The notes under the pieces were generated by a model. That model ran no database searches. It saw only the letters and a list, made by a program, of their open reading frames with translations, and was not told where the DNA came from. Shown here in pieces: positions 23,552 to 34,890 of a stretch of DNA of 64,000 nt. How positions within the stretch are numbered: position 1 is the first letter of the stretch; each line of letters begins with the position of its first letter. Location: contig OY986975.1 of the NCBI GenBank assembly GCA_963920575.1, positions 15,090,897 to 15,154,896 of the forward strand, given 5' to 3'. The DNA is from Narthecium ossifragum (lineage: Eukaryota > Streptophyta > Magnoliopsida > Dioscoreales > Nartheciaceae). The position numbers were made by a program, and so were the translations under genes.

Positions 23552-26095
23552 TGTGAGAGCCCGCCCCTCAGACCTGACTCGACCACTTGGTTCGAGAGCC
23601 GGTTTCCTGTTGGTTTGGTTCCGCGTCGGGCACGATCGGGCGATCGTGTGGCGGTTTGGACCCCAGGGGCATTTTGGTAAATATGCCCCCTGGTGGTCGG
23701 TTTCACACCCGCGTTGCACTCACGGACTTGGATTGATGTATGTGGTTGTTTAGGATGGTTAGGCGGACCCGGGGATCGGAAGATCCCAGCTCGGGCGCGC
23801 TAGAGCTCGCTATCGGGCTCGTTAGCGGGTCAACGGGTTTTTGGCCCGTTAGAGAGGATCCGGCCCATTAGGGGCTTGGTGAGTGGAGGGTGGTTGGAGC
23901 AGTTGGCTCCAACCCCCACCCGCTCCTCTCTCTTCTCTCCTTCCCTTCTTCTCTTCTTTGGCTGGTTCTTCCTTCTCTTCTCCACCGACGTCTCCCCTTC
24001 TTCTCCCCTTCTTCCCTCTCCTTCGGCTGGGCTTGATCTTGGAGGGGCTGAGTAGCGGATCTTCGTGGCAAGGTTGGCTGGACGCGTGGAGAAGCTGGGA
24101 TTGCGTTTAAGGTAGGTGTTTCTACCTCGATCCTTGGATCGGGTTCTACTAAGTTAGGATGTTTGTATTTTTGCTGTGAATACCATGATAGCATACTTGT
24201 AGATCCTTGCCTATGTAATGTAGCTCATTCCTTGTATTCTTGCATTGCAAAACTGGTGTTATAATGGTTAGTTTCCGTATCTCACGGTTTCGTCGGTTTT
24301 TGGTTTTCCGACCTAAAATGGGATTTAATCGTTAAAAACTGGATTTCTTTATACCATTAGTTTCCTCACCTCAAAATATACTTGCTTGCAAGATTTGATT
24401 GTATTCTAACATGTTTTGATTCTTGAAATCTTAGAATTAGGATTTCTGGTATTTTGCGTCTGGAGCTCGACGGTCGATCGGTGCATCGACCGTCAGCTCA
24501 ACGGTCGATCTATGTATCGACCCTCATGCTTTAGTATATTTCCTCTGGGCCTGACGGTCGACCGTTGGATCGACCGTCGCATCGACCGTCGGGCTCTGTC
24601 GAGTTTTTGGGTCCCCAGGGTCGATGGATCGATCGACCGTGGGGCCTTCGCTTTTTCGCCATTTACCTGACGGTCGACCGTCGGATCGACCGTCGTATCG
24701 ACCGTCAGGCTCTGCTTGGTTTTGGGCTTCTCAGGGTCGATGGTTGGATCGACTGTCGCCCTTGGTTTTCTTCGTATGGGTCTCACGGTCGATCCACGGA
24801 TTGACCGTGGCATCGTCCGTGGCCTCACGGTCGATCCACGGATCGACCGTGGCATCGTCCGTGACCCTTTGAACAGTGTTCTTTGATTCTTCTTGAATGG
24901 CTTTCAACTTTGATTGAGTCTTAAACGTGTTGGGAGGTTTATAGATGGATTTGATGAGGTGTTCAAAGGGTTTTCATCGGGTTTGAGATTTGATTCGAGT
25001 TTCTCCCCTTTTTAGCAAACTTATGGTTGTGTTTGCATTTAATTCAAGCTTGATAGAAATTAAATGTCTGGTTGTTTACTTAACCATTAGCTAGCTATGA
25101 GTGCTAGCTAATGAGGAATTGTGGAACCTTAGCCTCTTGCCGGCGAGTGCCGAGGGCTATTGTATATCTGTTGAACTTATAACTGTTGATGTGACATATA
25201 GAGACATCTAGGATTAGATGCTTGCTTAAGCTCATGCATTGTATGCATTAGAGGCATTTGAGGTTAGGCGGGCGATGTCTTGGGTCGCCGATCCGAGGCT
25301 CTCGGGTAGCTCGGATCTAGCCTTAGGACCGTGGCTGGGTAGTCAGGATTAGGGTGTGATTGTCGATCTGAATCTCTGATGATTGAGGATTGCGATAGTC
25401 GGCTTGAATCTTTGTTTGAGGTTTAGAGGTCGTGTTGTCTTCCAAGCCCAAGTGCTAATGATGCAACCGAGGAGTTCCCGACGTGGTCCCCAGGCAGTGG
25501 TATCCATGATGGGTAAGGGTTAGAGCCTGCATGTTACTGTTTCCGTGGTCCTCCTGGTAACATGTTCAGGAGAGAGGTTTCATGACAGGAACCCTTGGGA
25601 CATCGGTGGGTTATGGGACCCGTGGCATCCTTTAGACTTAGGCTGGGGGACAACACTGTTGTTGTTTTCCTCCCTTCAGTGTGCCGTAGAGTAGAACCCT
25701 ACTGGGCTTTTTGCTCATTCCTACCCGGGTTGCGTTTGCAGGTGCAGGCGGCAGTTCCTCCTCAGTGGAGCCAGCAGGTTCGGCTTTTGGCGGCGCGAGT
25801 ACATCCAGAGGCGTCTGAGGTTTGGTTGGAGGATATGGCTGTTGTAACTTTTTGATATATAATTATGCATGTTGTACTCTTTTTGGAGAACCTTTGGGAT
25901 GTTGTATAAATCTGTATTTTGGAACTCAGATATTGTAAGACTTGGTGTTATATTATGATTAAAATCTGCTTAGCCTCTGGAATACTTTTGCTTAAATTGT
26001 TTATCCTTTCCGCTTGTACTGCGCCGGTTGATGATGAATAGTGCTAGGACCCTCATCCCCCGTCCTGGATGGGTTTTCTGGGTCGGGGTGTGACA
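23552..26095 (+). mobile_element. Solo LTR, gypsy family 1 (TSD TTATT)
   Basis: A 2,544-bp unit beginning TGTGAGAGCCCG and ending TTTTCTGGGTCGGGGTGTGACA is flanked by TTATT at 23547-23551 and 26096-26100. It shares with the other family-1 LTRs the phrases 'ggcattttggtaaatatg', 'tttcacacccgcgt', 'ggtaggtgtttctacctcgatc', 'cgccgatccgaggctctcgggtagctcgg', 'gtagagtagaaccctac' and 'gcgtttgcaggtgcagg'. No internal region follows, so unequal recombination has removed it. Confidence 0.93.
24469..24870. repeat. Palindrome array, word ACGGTCGACCGT (solo LTR 23552)
   Basis: Roughly eight compound units of the form CGGTCGA-n-TCGACCGT, for example GACGGTCGACCGT near 24552 and 24669, and near 24784 and 24826 a 26-bp inverted repeat with arms CACGGTCGATCC and GGATCGACCGTG around two central bases. 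Units are often followed by a third half-site (GCATCGTCCGT). Reading frames here are open on both strands only because the palindromes lack stops. Confidence 0.9.
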
Positions 26096-26300
26096 TTATT
26101 AGTGTTTACACCAAATCTAGTAAACTTATTCACTGGTACACCACTGTATGATGTTTTAATGGGTTAACACCATTTTAAGGCAGTTATGGGAGGTTAGGTA
26201 TTTTACATGACACTTTTACCCCTTCTTCATATATATTACATATTTGAGGCATTATATATAGCTGTATTTAATTTATGACAGTTACGAGTTGTTTTATTTC

Positions 26301-26500
26301 NNNNNNNNNNNNNNNNNNNNNNNNNNNNNNNNNNNNNNNNNNNNNNNNNNNNNNNNNNNNNNNNNNNNNNNNNNNNNNNNNNNNNNNNNNNNNNNNNNNN
26401 NNNNNNNNNNNNNNNNNNNNNNNNNNNNNNNNNNNNNNNNNNNNNNNNNNNNNNNNNNNNNNNNNNNNNNNNNNNNNNNNNNNNNNNNNNNNNNNNNNNN
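26301..26500. other. Assembly gap (200 N)
   Basis: A run of exactly 200 unknown bases, probably a placeholder length. Open frames crossing it are meaningless. Confidence 0.99.
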
Positions 26501-26766
26501 CACAATTGTATTAGAAGATTATATATATAATAAAAACACTATAATAAACAACATGCCGTCAAGGCTTAGATGTTGGGAATGAGCTAGCTGCCAAGCTGTT
26601 GTTGATCGATGAATGGATCTCACAAGGGTTTGTTGCACTTCTTTATGCTTTCCTTGTGGTATAGAGTTGAAGAATAAAGACTAGAGATTTAGTGGCCTGG
26701 CTTCCAGATCTAGGTAACCAGTTGCACTAGATCTTAGAGATAGCTATGTGGCTTTCAAGTTTTACA

Positions 26767-26808
<42 letters not shown>

Positions 26809-27185
26809 TCGAACAACATCTCCAAGAAACAGGGACACCTTGATAGCCTGTGTTGGTTGGGAGGCTTATTTTACATACACAATAGGCTTGCTCCAGTTGG
26901 CAATGATCTCACTAGATTTAATTGCAACTACTTGTACAGCTCACAATGCTAGCTCTTACATCTCCTATGACTACTGTAGTCCATTTAAATAAATAAAAAT
27001 ACCATTTTTAATACAAAGAGAGATTTTTAGGTTGAGACAATCTTTTTCTCTTAATAATTGGAAGGATATATATTGTGCCATTGATCTTCATAGAGAAGTG
27101 AAAACATCCTTTAAAGAGGGGATCTCAGATCTGCCACGTCATGCTGAGAAATCATGACATCTTATTTATATATATATATTGATGG
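26501..27185. other. Intergenic, includes TA/CA microsatellite
   Basis: A (TA)n run followed by (CA)n lies at about 26768-26808. The rest is AT-rich sequence without a recognisable gene. Confidence 0.6.
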
Positions 27186-27189
27186 GATA

Positions 27190-27530
27190 ATTTGCATATT
27201 AGAACCACTTTTTATTGCTTTTTACAACTTTAGATCATTAATTCGTAGTACACACTTTTGTTAACTTGATGTGCATTTTTGGTGACTTGATATACACTTT
27301 CGGTAACTTGATACACACACCTGCATGAGTTGACTTTTTTTTTTTTTTTGAACTTAATGCACATTTTTGGTGACTTGATATGCATTTTTATTAACTCATT
27401 TATTGAGTCAACATAAGTGAGGATATTTTGATCATTTTAGGTGAAAAGTAGCCATCATATGCAAAAGATAAGAAAAGTGATCCTAAATTACAAAAAACAA
27501 TCAGAAGTGGTCCTAATACGTAGATTTTTC
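27190..27530. mobile_element. MITE-like element with about 50-bp terminal inverted repeats
   Basis: The left end 'aatttgcatattagaaccac' pairs with the right end, whose reverse complement reads 'aatctacgtattaggaccac'. The match continues through 'ttttacaactttagatca' versus 'ttttgtaatttaggatca', about 75-80 percent identical. The interior repeats 'aacttgat.tgcatttttggtgacttgatat' several times. No transposase. The ends resemble Mutator-type small elements, but the target duplication was not resolved. Confidence 0.65.
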
Positions 27531-28856
27531 TAAGTTAATGATTGTGATGATAAAGCCCTTTCTATGGGTTATTGGATCAACGGCAGCAGCCCTTGACTGG
27601 ATTTGATTGCCATGACGCATGGTGGTCATTGCTCTTGAACAATGAATCCAGCCATGGCTCACAGGAAGAAAGGAGCAGCCCACTGAGTTAGGTTATTCTT
27701 TGCACACAAAAGTGGTCGCTTCCTACATTGAACCTAGCCTCTTATTTCATCCCCATTCGTTGGTCTACACTCTCTCATACTCCTTCCTGGAAGTTTGAGC
27801 TTTTGCTTTGCTGACCCACTTATTAGAGAGAGAAAGAGAGTACATGCATGAGTATTGCATAGAGGCTTGTCTTGTTTCGACTGCAGTACATGCATGAATT
27901 GTTATACCTTTTGTTGCAACTTAATCCTTGTAAAGTGGAGCAAGTTGAAGAGATGCAGAGGCTGCTAATAATTAACCGACCTTTTGAACACTTGGGTATG
28001 CCAAAAAAGTGGTGTATGAAAGTGATGAGATGTATATGACTTAGATATGGATTAGGGTTAATATCGTATTTCACTATTACATATAATTAAGTCATATACA
28101 TCTGAAATTACTAACCATGTTTTCGGTATGCATGATAGTGTTTGAACTTTAGGGTGAAATCTCATACTTAGCATGTTTTGAGGATGAAGTTTGATGTTAA
28201 ACTTATATATTATTAATTACCTAGGGTTTTCTTATATATCTTTCTAAATTCTTTTGAAGAATATTTAATTAGTTAGTCCTTAGAATTCAGTCTTAGAACG
28301 TCAATAATTGCAACTAAGATGTTGTTGATGATTAAGTGTATTTGACGAGAATGAGGAGAGGTTGCGGGCATGAAGATAGCACTTATTGGAGACCACCCTA
28401 AGAAGATCTATGGAAAATAGAATTTTTTTGACACCTTGTTCGCCTGCATTAATTGACAGTCTCATGAGTTGGAAACTTAAGAACGTAATGCAAAGTCTGT
28501 CAAAATCAGTATAATTGACCTATATCACAAGTTTGCTTGCCTCTCAAGACTAGCTATACAAAGAATACATATAGGCCAATTAGGACTTCCAATGCACAAT
28601 TTGTAGCTTTTAAGTAACTTCCTAGTCCTGATTGGTTTGCAACACAATTAGTTACTGTACGTGTGGGTACGTAATGTTTCATTGACTTCAAAATGGTATA
28701 TATCCTTTGCCACCATGTGCATGTAATAATCATGGACCAGGAGGCCCAATAAGCCCGCTTATCTCGTTATTTTTTTATCTTGCTCGTGGGCCTTCGTTTT
28801 AGCTTGATGGCCGACAATTTAGTTCGGATCGGGCTTGTGATGCATCATATATCAAA
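27531..28856. other. Intergenic sequence
   Basis: No gene, RNA or clear repeat was recognised. Short open frames on both strands lack family resemblance. Confidence 0.5.
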
Positions 28857-28860
28857 CTAG

Positions 28861-29520
28861 GTGAGCCCCTGTCACCTGGCAGGGTAACCATCAGGTTAAT
28901 TGGTGATTGGGTTATAAAAATCAAATTTGATTAATGAATTAGTATGAATATTAGATAAGATTGGTTATATTACATTAATATACTATAACTATAGAATATA
29001 TATAACTGTATGAATTAAATCAACATTATAAGTGGGTGGTTATGCATAACCGTTATTGCTCTTTATAAGGTTGACTAGGTGGGCCCCCTGCCACCTGGCA
29101 GGGTAACCATCAGGTTAATGGGTGATTCGGTTATAAAAACCGAATTTGATTAATGGATTATTATGAATATTAGATAAGATTGATTATATTAGATTAGTAT
29201 ATTATAACTATAGAATATATATATATAACTGTATGAATTAAATCAACATTATAAGTGGGCGGTTATGCATAACCGTTATTGCTCTTTATAAGGTTGACTA
29301 GGTGGGCCCCCTGCCACCTGGCAGGGTAACCATCAGGTTAATGGGTGATTCGGTTATAAAAACCGAATTTGATTAATGGATTAGTATGAATATTAGATAA
29401 GATTGATTATATTAGATTAGTATACTATAACTATAGAATATATATAACTGTATGAATTAAATCAACATTATAAGGGGGCGGTTATGCATAACTGTTATTG
29501 CTCTTTATAAGGTTGATATC
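28861..29520. repeat. Three-copy 218-223 bp tandem repeat rich in palindromes
   Basis: Copies start at 28861, 29079 and 29302 with GTGGGCCCCCTGCCACCTGG (first copy slightly diverged). Each contains the inverted repeats TTCGGTTATAAAAACCGAA and, near its end, the perfect palindrome CGGTTATGCATAACCG. The array ends at a palindrome AAGGTTGATATCAACCTT (about 29510-29527). A partial echo, 'gttattgctccttataaggttga', recurs near 29638. No coding potential. Confidence 0.9.
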
Positions 29521-29530
29521 AACCTTATAT

Positions 29531-30036
29531 AAAGATGTATATTTAAAACTAACCTAGGAAATATGATAAAAATATACAAAGTTAATATAGGAAAATATAC
29601 ATATAAACAAACTAATAGAAGGGAAACAATTGTAACCGTTATTGCTCCTTATAAGGTTGATGACCAGACGGGGGCACACACAGGCTTGATAGCATGTATA
29701 TATTATGAATGATGTTACGTGTGTTAGCTAGAAGGTTAGAATTGGAGTTGGACCCATCCCCCATTAAACTTCTTCATTTTCGTGGTTTGACATAGACCTC
29801 ATTTTTTTTTAAGAAAAAACCTTTTTGTTGGCATCTGTTTGGTTCATTGCACTAAAGTCTCGATGATTCGTCAACAGCTAATGCAACGCAACATGATCAA
29901 GATACGATGTACTAAGCAAAACTGCTGCTATTTTCCATGAAACTTTCCACCGTACTCTTAAACTAATAATCTGGACCATCACAACAAAATAATGGCAATT
30001 AAGTATGAAGCCGTACTGAATACTGTTTTTGCTTGG
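29531..30036. other. Intergenic sequence
   Basis: AT-rich; apart from the short echo of the preceding tandem repeat near 29638 I recognise nothing. Confidence 0.45.
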
Positions 30037-30041
30037 GCCCA

Positions 30042-31433
30042 TTATCGTCCGTAAAACGTGTCGTTAAAGTGCAGCAAACCTCAATTCAAATATAATTATT
30101 ATTCTATCACTATCCTATAAAGTAGATTAGTGGTGAAGTTCGGAGTCGATAAACCGGAAAAACGTTGGAAACTGAAATCAATGCTTAAAACTCGAATCTT
30201 ACGTGAAGTAATCAGAATTGAATGTAAAATTATCTAATAATTACCTAAGAAAACAAGTAAAGTGATCATGATTTGAACAAAGTTAAGAATTACCTAGGGA
30301 TTACTCAATCCACCCTAACTTCACCTTTAATCTTCTCTAGTTATCGTCTTGTTCCATTCTCTTAACATTATGGATCATATGGCTACAAGCTGACATGAAT
30401 CCCTAAAATAATATTTATGTTCCTAATGGCATAGCCTATCTTTCTTGGCATAGGTTGTTTTCGATCCTACAATTACTTTAAGTTATACTACTCCTAATGA
30501 CCTTGACACAACCTATCTTATCCTAGCATAGCCTATCTCAAAAGCAAACCATAAATCACATGAAAACAATCTCATAAATATATATAAACAATCACAGAAA
30601 GCTTATACGACTGAAAATACTTCAAAGGAGCTCTGCTCCCTCAAATCTCTAATCATTAAAACTATATTTATGAGATCATATTGAAAAGAAGTTTACAAAA
30701 TCTAACCAAAGAAAATCAAAAGTTACACTAGGGTTTCATGAGATTCCTAAGTTTAAGAATTAGTTACTCATCTTTTGGGAAAGATCCATAGGTGTTGAAA
30801 GGAAGCCGTCGATCCCCGCAGAAAGATCTCCGTCTTCAAAACCCTAGCCTTCTCCACTAAAAGTGGTCTAAAAGATGATAATTTTCGGCTGAAATAATCC
30901 CTTTATAGTTTATATAATAGAAACCCTTAATCTCAGAATTAGGAATTATAATTGAAATAAAAACTCTAATTTCTCTAAATTCCGTACTGATGACGTCATC
31001 CGAGCGATCCATCGGACTCAAAACCGATCCATCGCTCAAGTCGGTTTGACTGGGTCTCCACTGTCACGTCATTAATTTCAGCCTTTCTTTCCAACTTTCA
31101 TATATCCGACTTTGATTAAAACATGGTGCCACCGTTCCAACATATACGGAATCTCATAAAGTATTGAACATGAAAGTTGTAGCTCTTGAAGTCTTCTTTC
31201 ATGTTCCATAATTTTAGAATATTTGAAGTTCTGTAGAAATTCTGGTGATTTATTTCCAAACAGTTGACAAAGCAGTCGTTTTTGTAGAATTTAATGATTT
31301 TTGGCCGAATTTCTTGTATTTCTTCTCAAATCCTAATTAAACCTGAAATAAAGTAATAAGATATTAAATACACCTACTCTTAGTCTAACAAAGGTAATTT
31401 GGGGTTTAATTATACATAATTCATGACTTATCA
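30042..31433 (-). mobile_element. Solo LTR, Tat/Athila-like family 3, minus orientation
   Basis: The reverse complement aligns with the LTR at 59061-60533: start TGATAAGTCATGAATTATG versus TGATGAGTCACTAAATATTC, then 'aattaaacccc..aaattacctttgttag', 'tttcaggtttaat' and 'gatttgagaagaaata'; near the end 'gatttcagtttccaacgtttttcc' in parts and 'tcgactcc.acttcacc'. The outer bases are GCCCA (30037-30041) and GCCCC (31434-31438), a one-mismatch target duplication. It carries one diverged palindrome pair (CGAGCGATCCATCGG and CCGATCCATCGCTC at 30996-31045). Confidence 0.8.
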
Positions 31434-31795
31434 GCCCCTTATAGTCACCAAATTAATACTTGCCACATGAAAGGTTCGGAAACTGTGCCCACCCTACCAA
31501 CATTGAAATACCTAACTCCCAACCCCATGCTTCCTTTGGCAAGCAGACATCACTCCAAGCAACATTGCAGGCACCTAACCGGCGCCCTCACCAAAGGAAA
31601 TCCCGACAAATACGTTTCAATTTCTTGATCATAGCTGCCGGAATGGGAGTAGTCGCCATAATAAAGGATGGGATAGGTTGAAGCACAGACTTGGGTAAGA
31701 CAAGCCTACCGGGGTCTAAGATTTGTCTTCCCTGCCAAGAGACAACATGATTGATCATTTTATCAATCAGCTCCGATAAGTTCGAGGTCTTAACC
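31434..31795 (-). pseudogene. LINE reverse transcriptase fragment, C-terminal part of RT
   Basis: Read on the minus strand, the frame gives LSELIDKMINHVVSWQGR, then ILDPGRLVLPKSVLQPIPSF and a KKLKRICRDFLW segment. These are the conserved order of plant L1-type LINE proteins after the RT catalytic core (the usual phrases are GWKGR, LSxAGRL, LIKSVLSSIP and RDFLWG). A stop follows the RDFLW block. Upstream on this strand the frame is interrupted by the outer solo LTR and resumes at 43745. Both ends are truncated. Confidence 0.75.
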
Positions 31796-32003
31796 TGTGA
31801 GGACCCGTCCCTCTATTCCTGTGGCTAGTTGTTGACCGTAAGGGTAATTTGGTAAATTACGCCTTGTTAGTTTGTTTCACACCCGCGTGTGCACACACAG
31901 GCTTTGTTTTGGTGTATGTGTTTGAATAGTATGGTTAGGTGGACCCGGGATCGAAAGATCCGGAATTGGGCTTGAGCTGGGCCCAATTTTCCTTCCCAGC
32001 GCA

Positions 32004-32870
32004 GGTTGGATCGATCCGAACTCCACTTCGGATCGATCCGAGCTACACTAGGGAATGGTGGCCGCCAGTGGAGTTGGGATCTATCCGAGATGGAGGTCGG
32101 ATCGATCCGACTCGCACTGGAGCGTCTGTATAAGAACAGACGCCGTGCCTCCTCTCTCCTTTTTACGATCTTGCCGCGATTGAGCTCGGATCCGGCGAAA
32201 TCTTGGAAGGAGATAGGAAGATCCAAGGCTTGGCTTTGTGGATTGAAGCAGCTCTTGTTGAGGTAGGGTTTCTACCTACGGCGTTGTTGGGTTTTCTTCG
32301 TGTTCTTCGTCGTTTTCATCAAATCCGGGTTTGTTTTGAGTAGATCTCCATGTATAAGCGATGCTTTCCAGTTTTGAAGCCATGAGTAGCTTCGTGAGCA
32401 TCAGATCTACCATTCCACCAAGTTTGGTGAAGTTTGGTTTGGTTTTCCGACCGTGATCGGCGTCAAAAGTTGGCCGGAGGGCCGGTTGGGATCGATCCAA
32501 GTGGTCATTGGATCAATCCAAGTTGCACTCAGGACGGTCTGTTCACTGGTGGAAGTCGGATCGATCTATGGTGGTAGTTGGATCGATCCCATGTGTCGCA
32601 GGGACAGAGCCTGAGGGTGGCAGAGACTTGATTTTTTCTTGGTTTTTCCTAGTCGGATCGATCCAAAGGTGTTGGATCGATCCCAAGGCTAGTTGGATCG
32701 ATCCAAAGGTGTTGGATCGATCCCAAGGCTAGTCGGATCGATTCAAGGACAAGTTGGATCGATCCAGCCTGAGAGTAACCGTGAATGTCTTCTTGATTTT
32801 CTAGGTCGGATCGATCCAAGGACAAGTTGGATCGATCCAAGGGTAAGTCGGATCGATCCAACATGCTCCA
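32004..32870. repeat. Palindrome array, word TTGGATCGATCCAA (outer solo LTR)
   Basis: About sixteen copies of GGATCGATCC, usually as TTGGATCGATCC or CGGATCGATCC. Three lie at 32004-32110, just upstream of the TATA-like TATAAG at 32129. The rest lie at 32490-32870 downstream. In the stretch 32650-32770 and again 32805-32865 the sites are spaced 19-21 bp, about two helical turns. Confidence 0.92.
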
Positions 32871-33929
32871 GATTGTGTTTTTGAGGCTGTTTTTCCCGCG
32901 GGGCTTCGTATGTATGCGATTTTAACGGTTTTGTCCGCGGGGCTTGCCATGAAAGTTTGTTTACCGCTTTTCTGGCATGTTTAATGATGTTATTATGTAT
33001 TCCTGACTGTTACTGCTTTGTGGTTGAACCGGAAGAGTGGTGACTCCCGGGATTGTCTAGAATAACTCAATTTCTGTATGGCATGTCTCTTTTACTGCTT
33101 TGTGGTGAACCGAGGGAGTTATGACCCTCGGGAAGGTTTAGTATAAATGGGCCGAAGGTGTGCCCTTGCTGTGTTGCATGTTTATATTGTTTTATATTTG
33201 CCTATTTCTCTTGTGCATTAGAGGCATGATAGGCTAGGCGTGGGTTGGGGTCTGTCCCTGGCACTCCAATATCAATTGCTAAGTGGTGGATGTCGTTACC
33301 CCGACATGGGTCGTCATGCTTGTAGTACAACAAGGGTAAGGGTGTTCTACATGTGCTGAGGCTCTCCCTGTCGTGGTGGGAGAGGGTTACATGGACAGGA
33401 ACCCTGGGGGTATCGATGGGATTGTGGGCTCTCTGATTGGCCTTAGCTTTGATTTGGAGTCGGTGCGTTGTATTGGCTCTGTGGCTTTGAGTGCTGAGAG
33501 ATGGTTGTCATAACCACGGTAGTTCCGCAAAGTGTGGAGATCCCGCTTGGAGAGGGGTGTCCTACTGGTAGCGTCATGTCCACCCTGTGTCAGGGACTGT
33601 CGGAGGTGGTCCATCCTTGAACAGTGGTTGTCGGAGGGAGGTACTTGGGACAGGTGCCCTTCGGGTTATTGACGGAATTTATGAGGTCCTTAGCAGGCCT
33701 CAGTACTTGTGTGAGGACCCGTACCTCCAACCCGGTCCGACCGTGTTAGGTCGAGGGTATGGGTTTGTGGTTTGGCTCGGTTGGCCTTGCGATGCGATTG
33801 GTTGATCGCATCGCTGTTTTTGACCCCAGTAGCATTTTGGTAAATATGCTCCCTGGTGGTCAGTTTCACACCTGCGTGGCACACACTGCCTTTGATTGAT
33901 GTATGTGTTTGATTAGAACCTTAAGGGCA

Positions 33930-34007
33930 CTTCCGATCGGAAGATCGAAGCTCGATCGAGAGAGATCGAATCGGACGGCTGTGATCGATTCCAGCTTTCT
34001 ATTTAAA
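33930..34007 (+). promoter_or_regulatory. LTR promoter: palindromes plus TATTTAAA
   Basis: The 60 bp before the TATTTAAA box (34000-34007) contain TTCCGATCGGAAGATCG, GCTCGATCGAG, AGATCGAATCGG and TGATCGATTCC, all CGATCG-type palindromes. A 60-nt CT tract follows the box. The same arrangement occurs before the box at 40994-41001 and in the solo LTR at about 51598-51675. Promoter function is inferred from position. Confidence 0.55.
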
Positions 34008-34545
34008 CCCCCCTTTCTTTTCTCTCTCTCTTTCTCTTTTTTTTTTCTCTCCTGCCGTTCTCTCTTCCTCTCTCCCCAACCGGCGGTGCTAGGGCTTCGG
34101 AGCGCGGCTTTTGAGGAGCGGATTCCGGCGATCGGAGTTGGGGAATGCGTGGAGGAGCTGCCCTGCTTGTTCATGTAGGTGTTTCTACCTCAATCTTGTG
34201 ATCGGGTTCTCCTAGGATAGGTTTTATGTGCTTTCGCTGTAGAGATACATGTTAGAATGTTATGTCGCTTGTAGCACATGTGGTGTGGCCTGATTCAAGT
34301 ATTCCTACCTTGCGATTTCCGTATTTTACCGGCTTGTTTCCATATTATCGCCGTTTTGTCGGTTTTCGACCGTTTTGATCTAGATAGGAGATTTAACCAT
34401 CAAAATCGTGATTTCTTTGCATCATTGGTTTCCCCATCATTGATTATCCATGCTTGCAAAATTTCATCAACTTCTAACTTGATTTGATCATTCAATCCAA
34501 GAATTGGATTTCCGGCACTGTTCTGAGGAACTGTATCGTGGGGCT

Positions 34546-34890
34546 GACGGTCGATCGGTGGATCGACCATCAAGCATTAATACGCTTCTTTCGGGCCTGA
34601 CGGTCGACCGTCGGATCGACCGTCGTATCGACCGTCGGGCTCTGTCGCGTTTTTGGCCTCCCACGGTCGATGCCCCGATCAACCGTGGTTCCTTCTCCTT
34701 TTTCATTCCGCCTCACGGTCGACCGTCGAATCGACCGTCGCATTGTCCGTGAGACTCTATCTCGTTTTGAGTCTCCCACGGTCGATGCACCGATCGACCG
34801 TGGCCCTTATGCTTTTCCCTCGATTGGCCCCACGGTCGACCATGGCCTCACGGTCGACCGTCGGATCGATCGTCGCATCGACCGTGGGCT
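34546..34890. repeat. Palindrome array, word ACGGTCGACCGT (5' LTR)
   Basis: Seven or eight compound sites such as CTGACGGTCGACCGTCGG and CCCACGGTCGATGC facing CCGATCGACCGTGG. Compared with the 3' LTR copy it keeps about 22 bp near 34557-34580 and one 12-bp CGGATCGACCGT unit near 34612 that the 3' copy lacks, and lacks one such unit near 34835 that the 3' copy keeps. Confidence 0.9.

Noticed and set aside
24416..24872. Open frames through the palindrome arrays (also at 32508-32884, 34504-34936, 41447-41909, 58108-58446)
   Set aside because: A CGATCG-type palindrome array is open on both strands at once. The peptides are repeats such as VDRRIDRR with mirror-image products on the other strand, so they are composition artefacts.
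26236..26582. Open frames across the N run
   Set aside because: They consist of unknown residues over the assembly gap.
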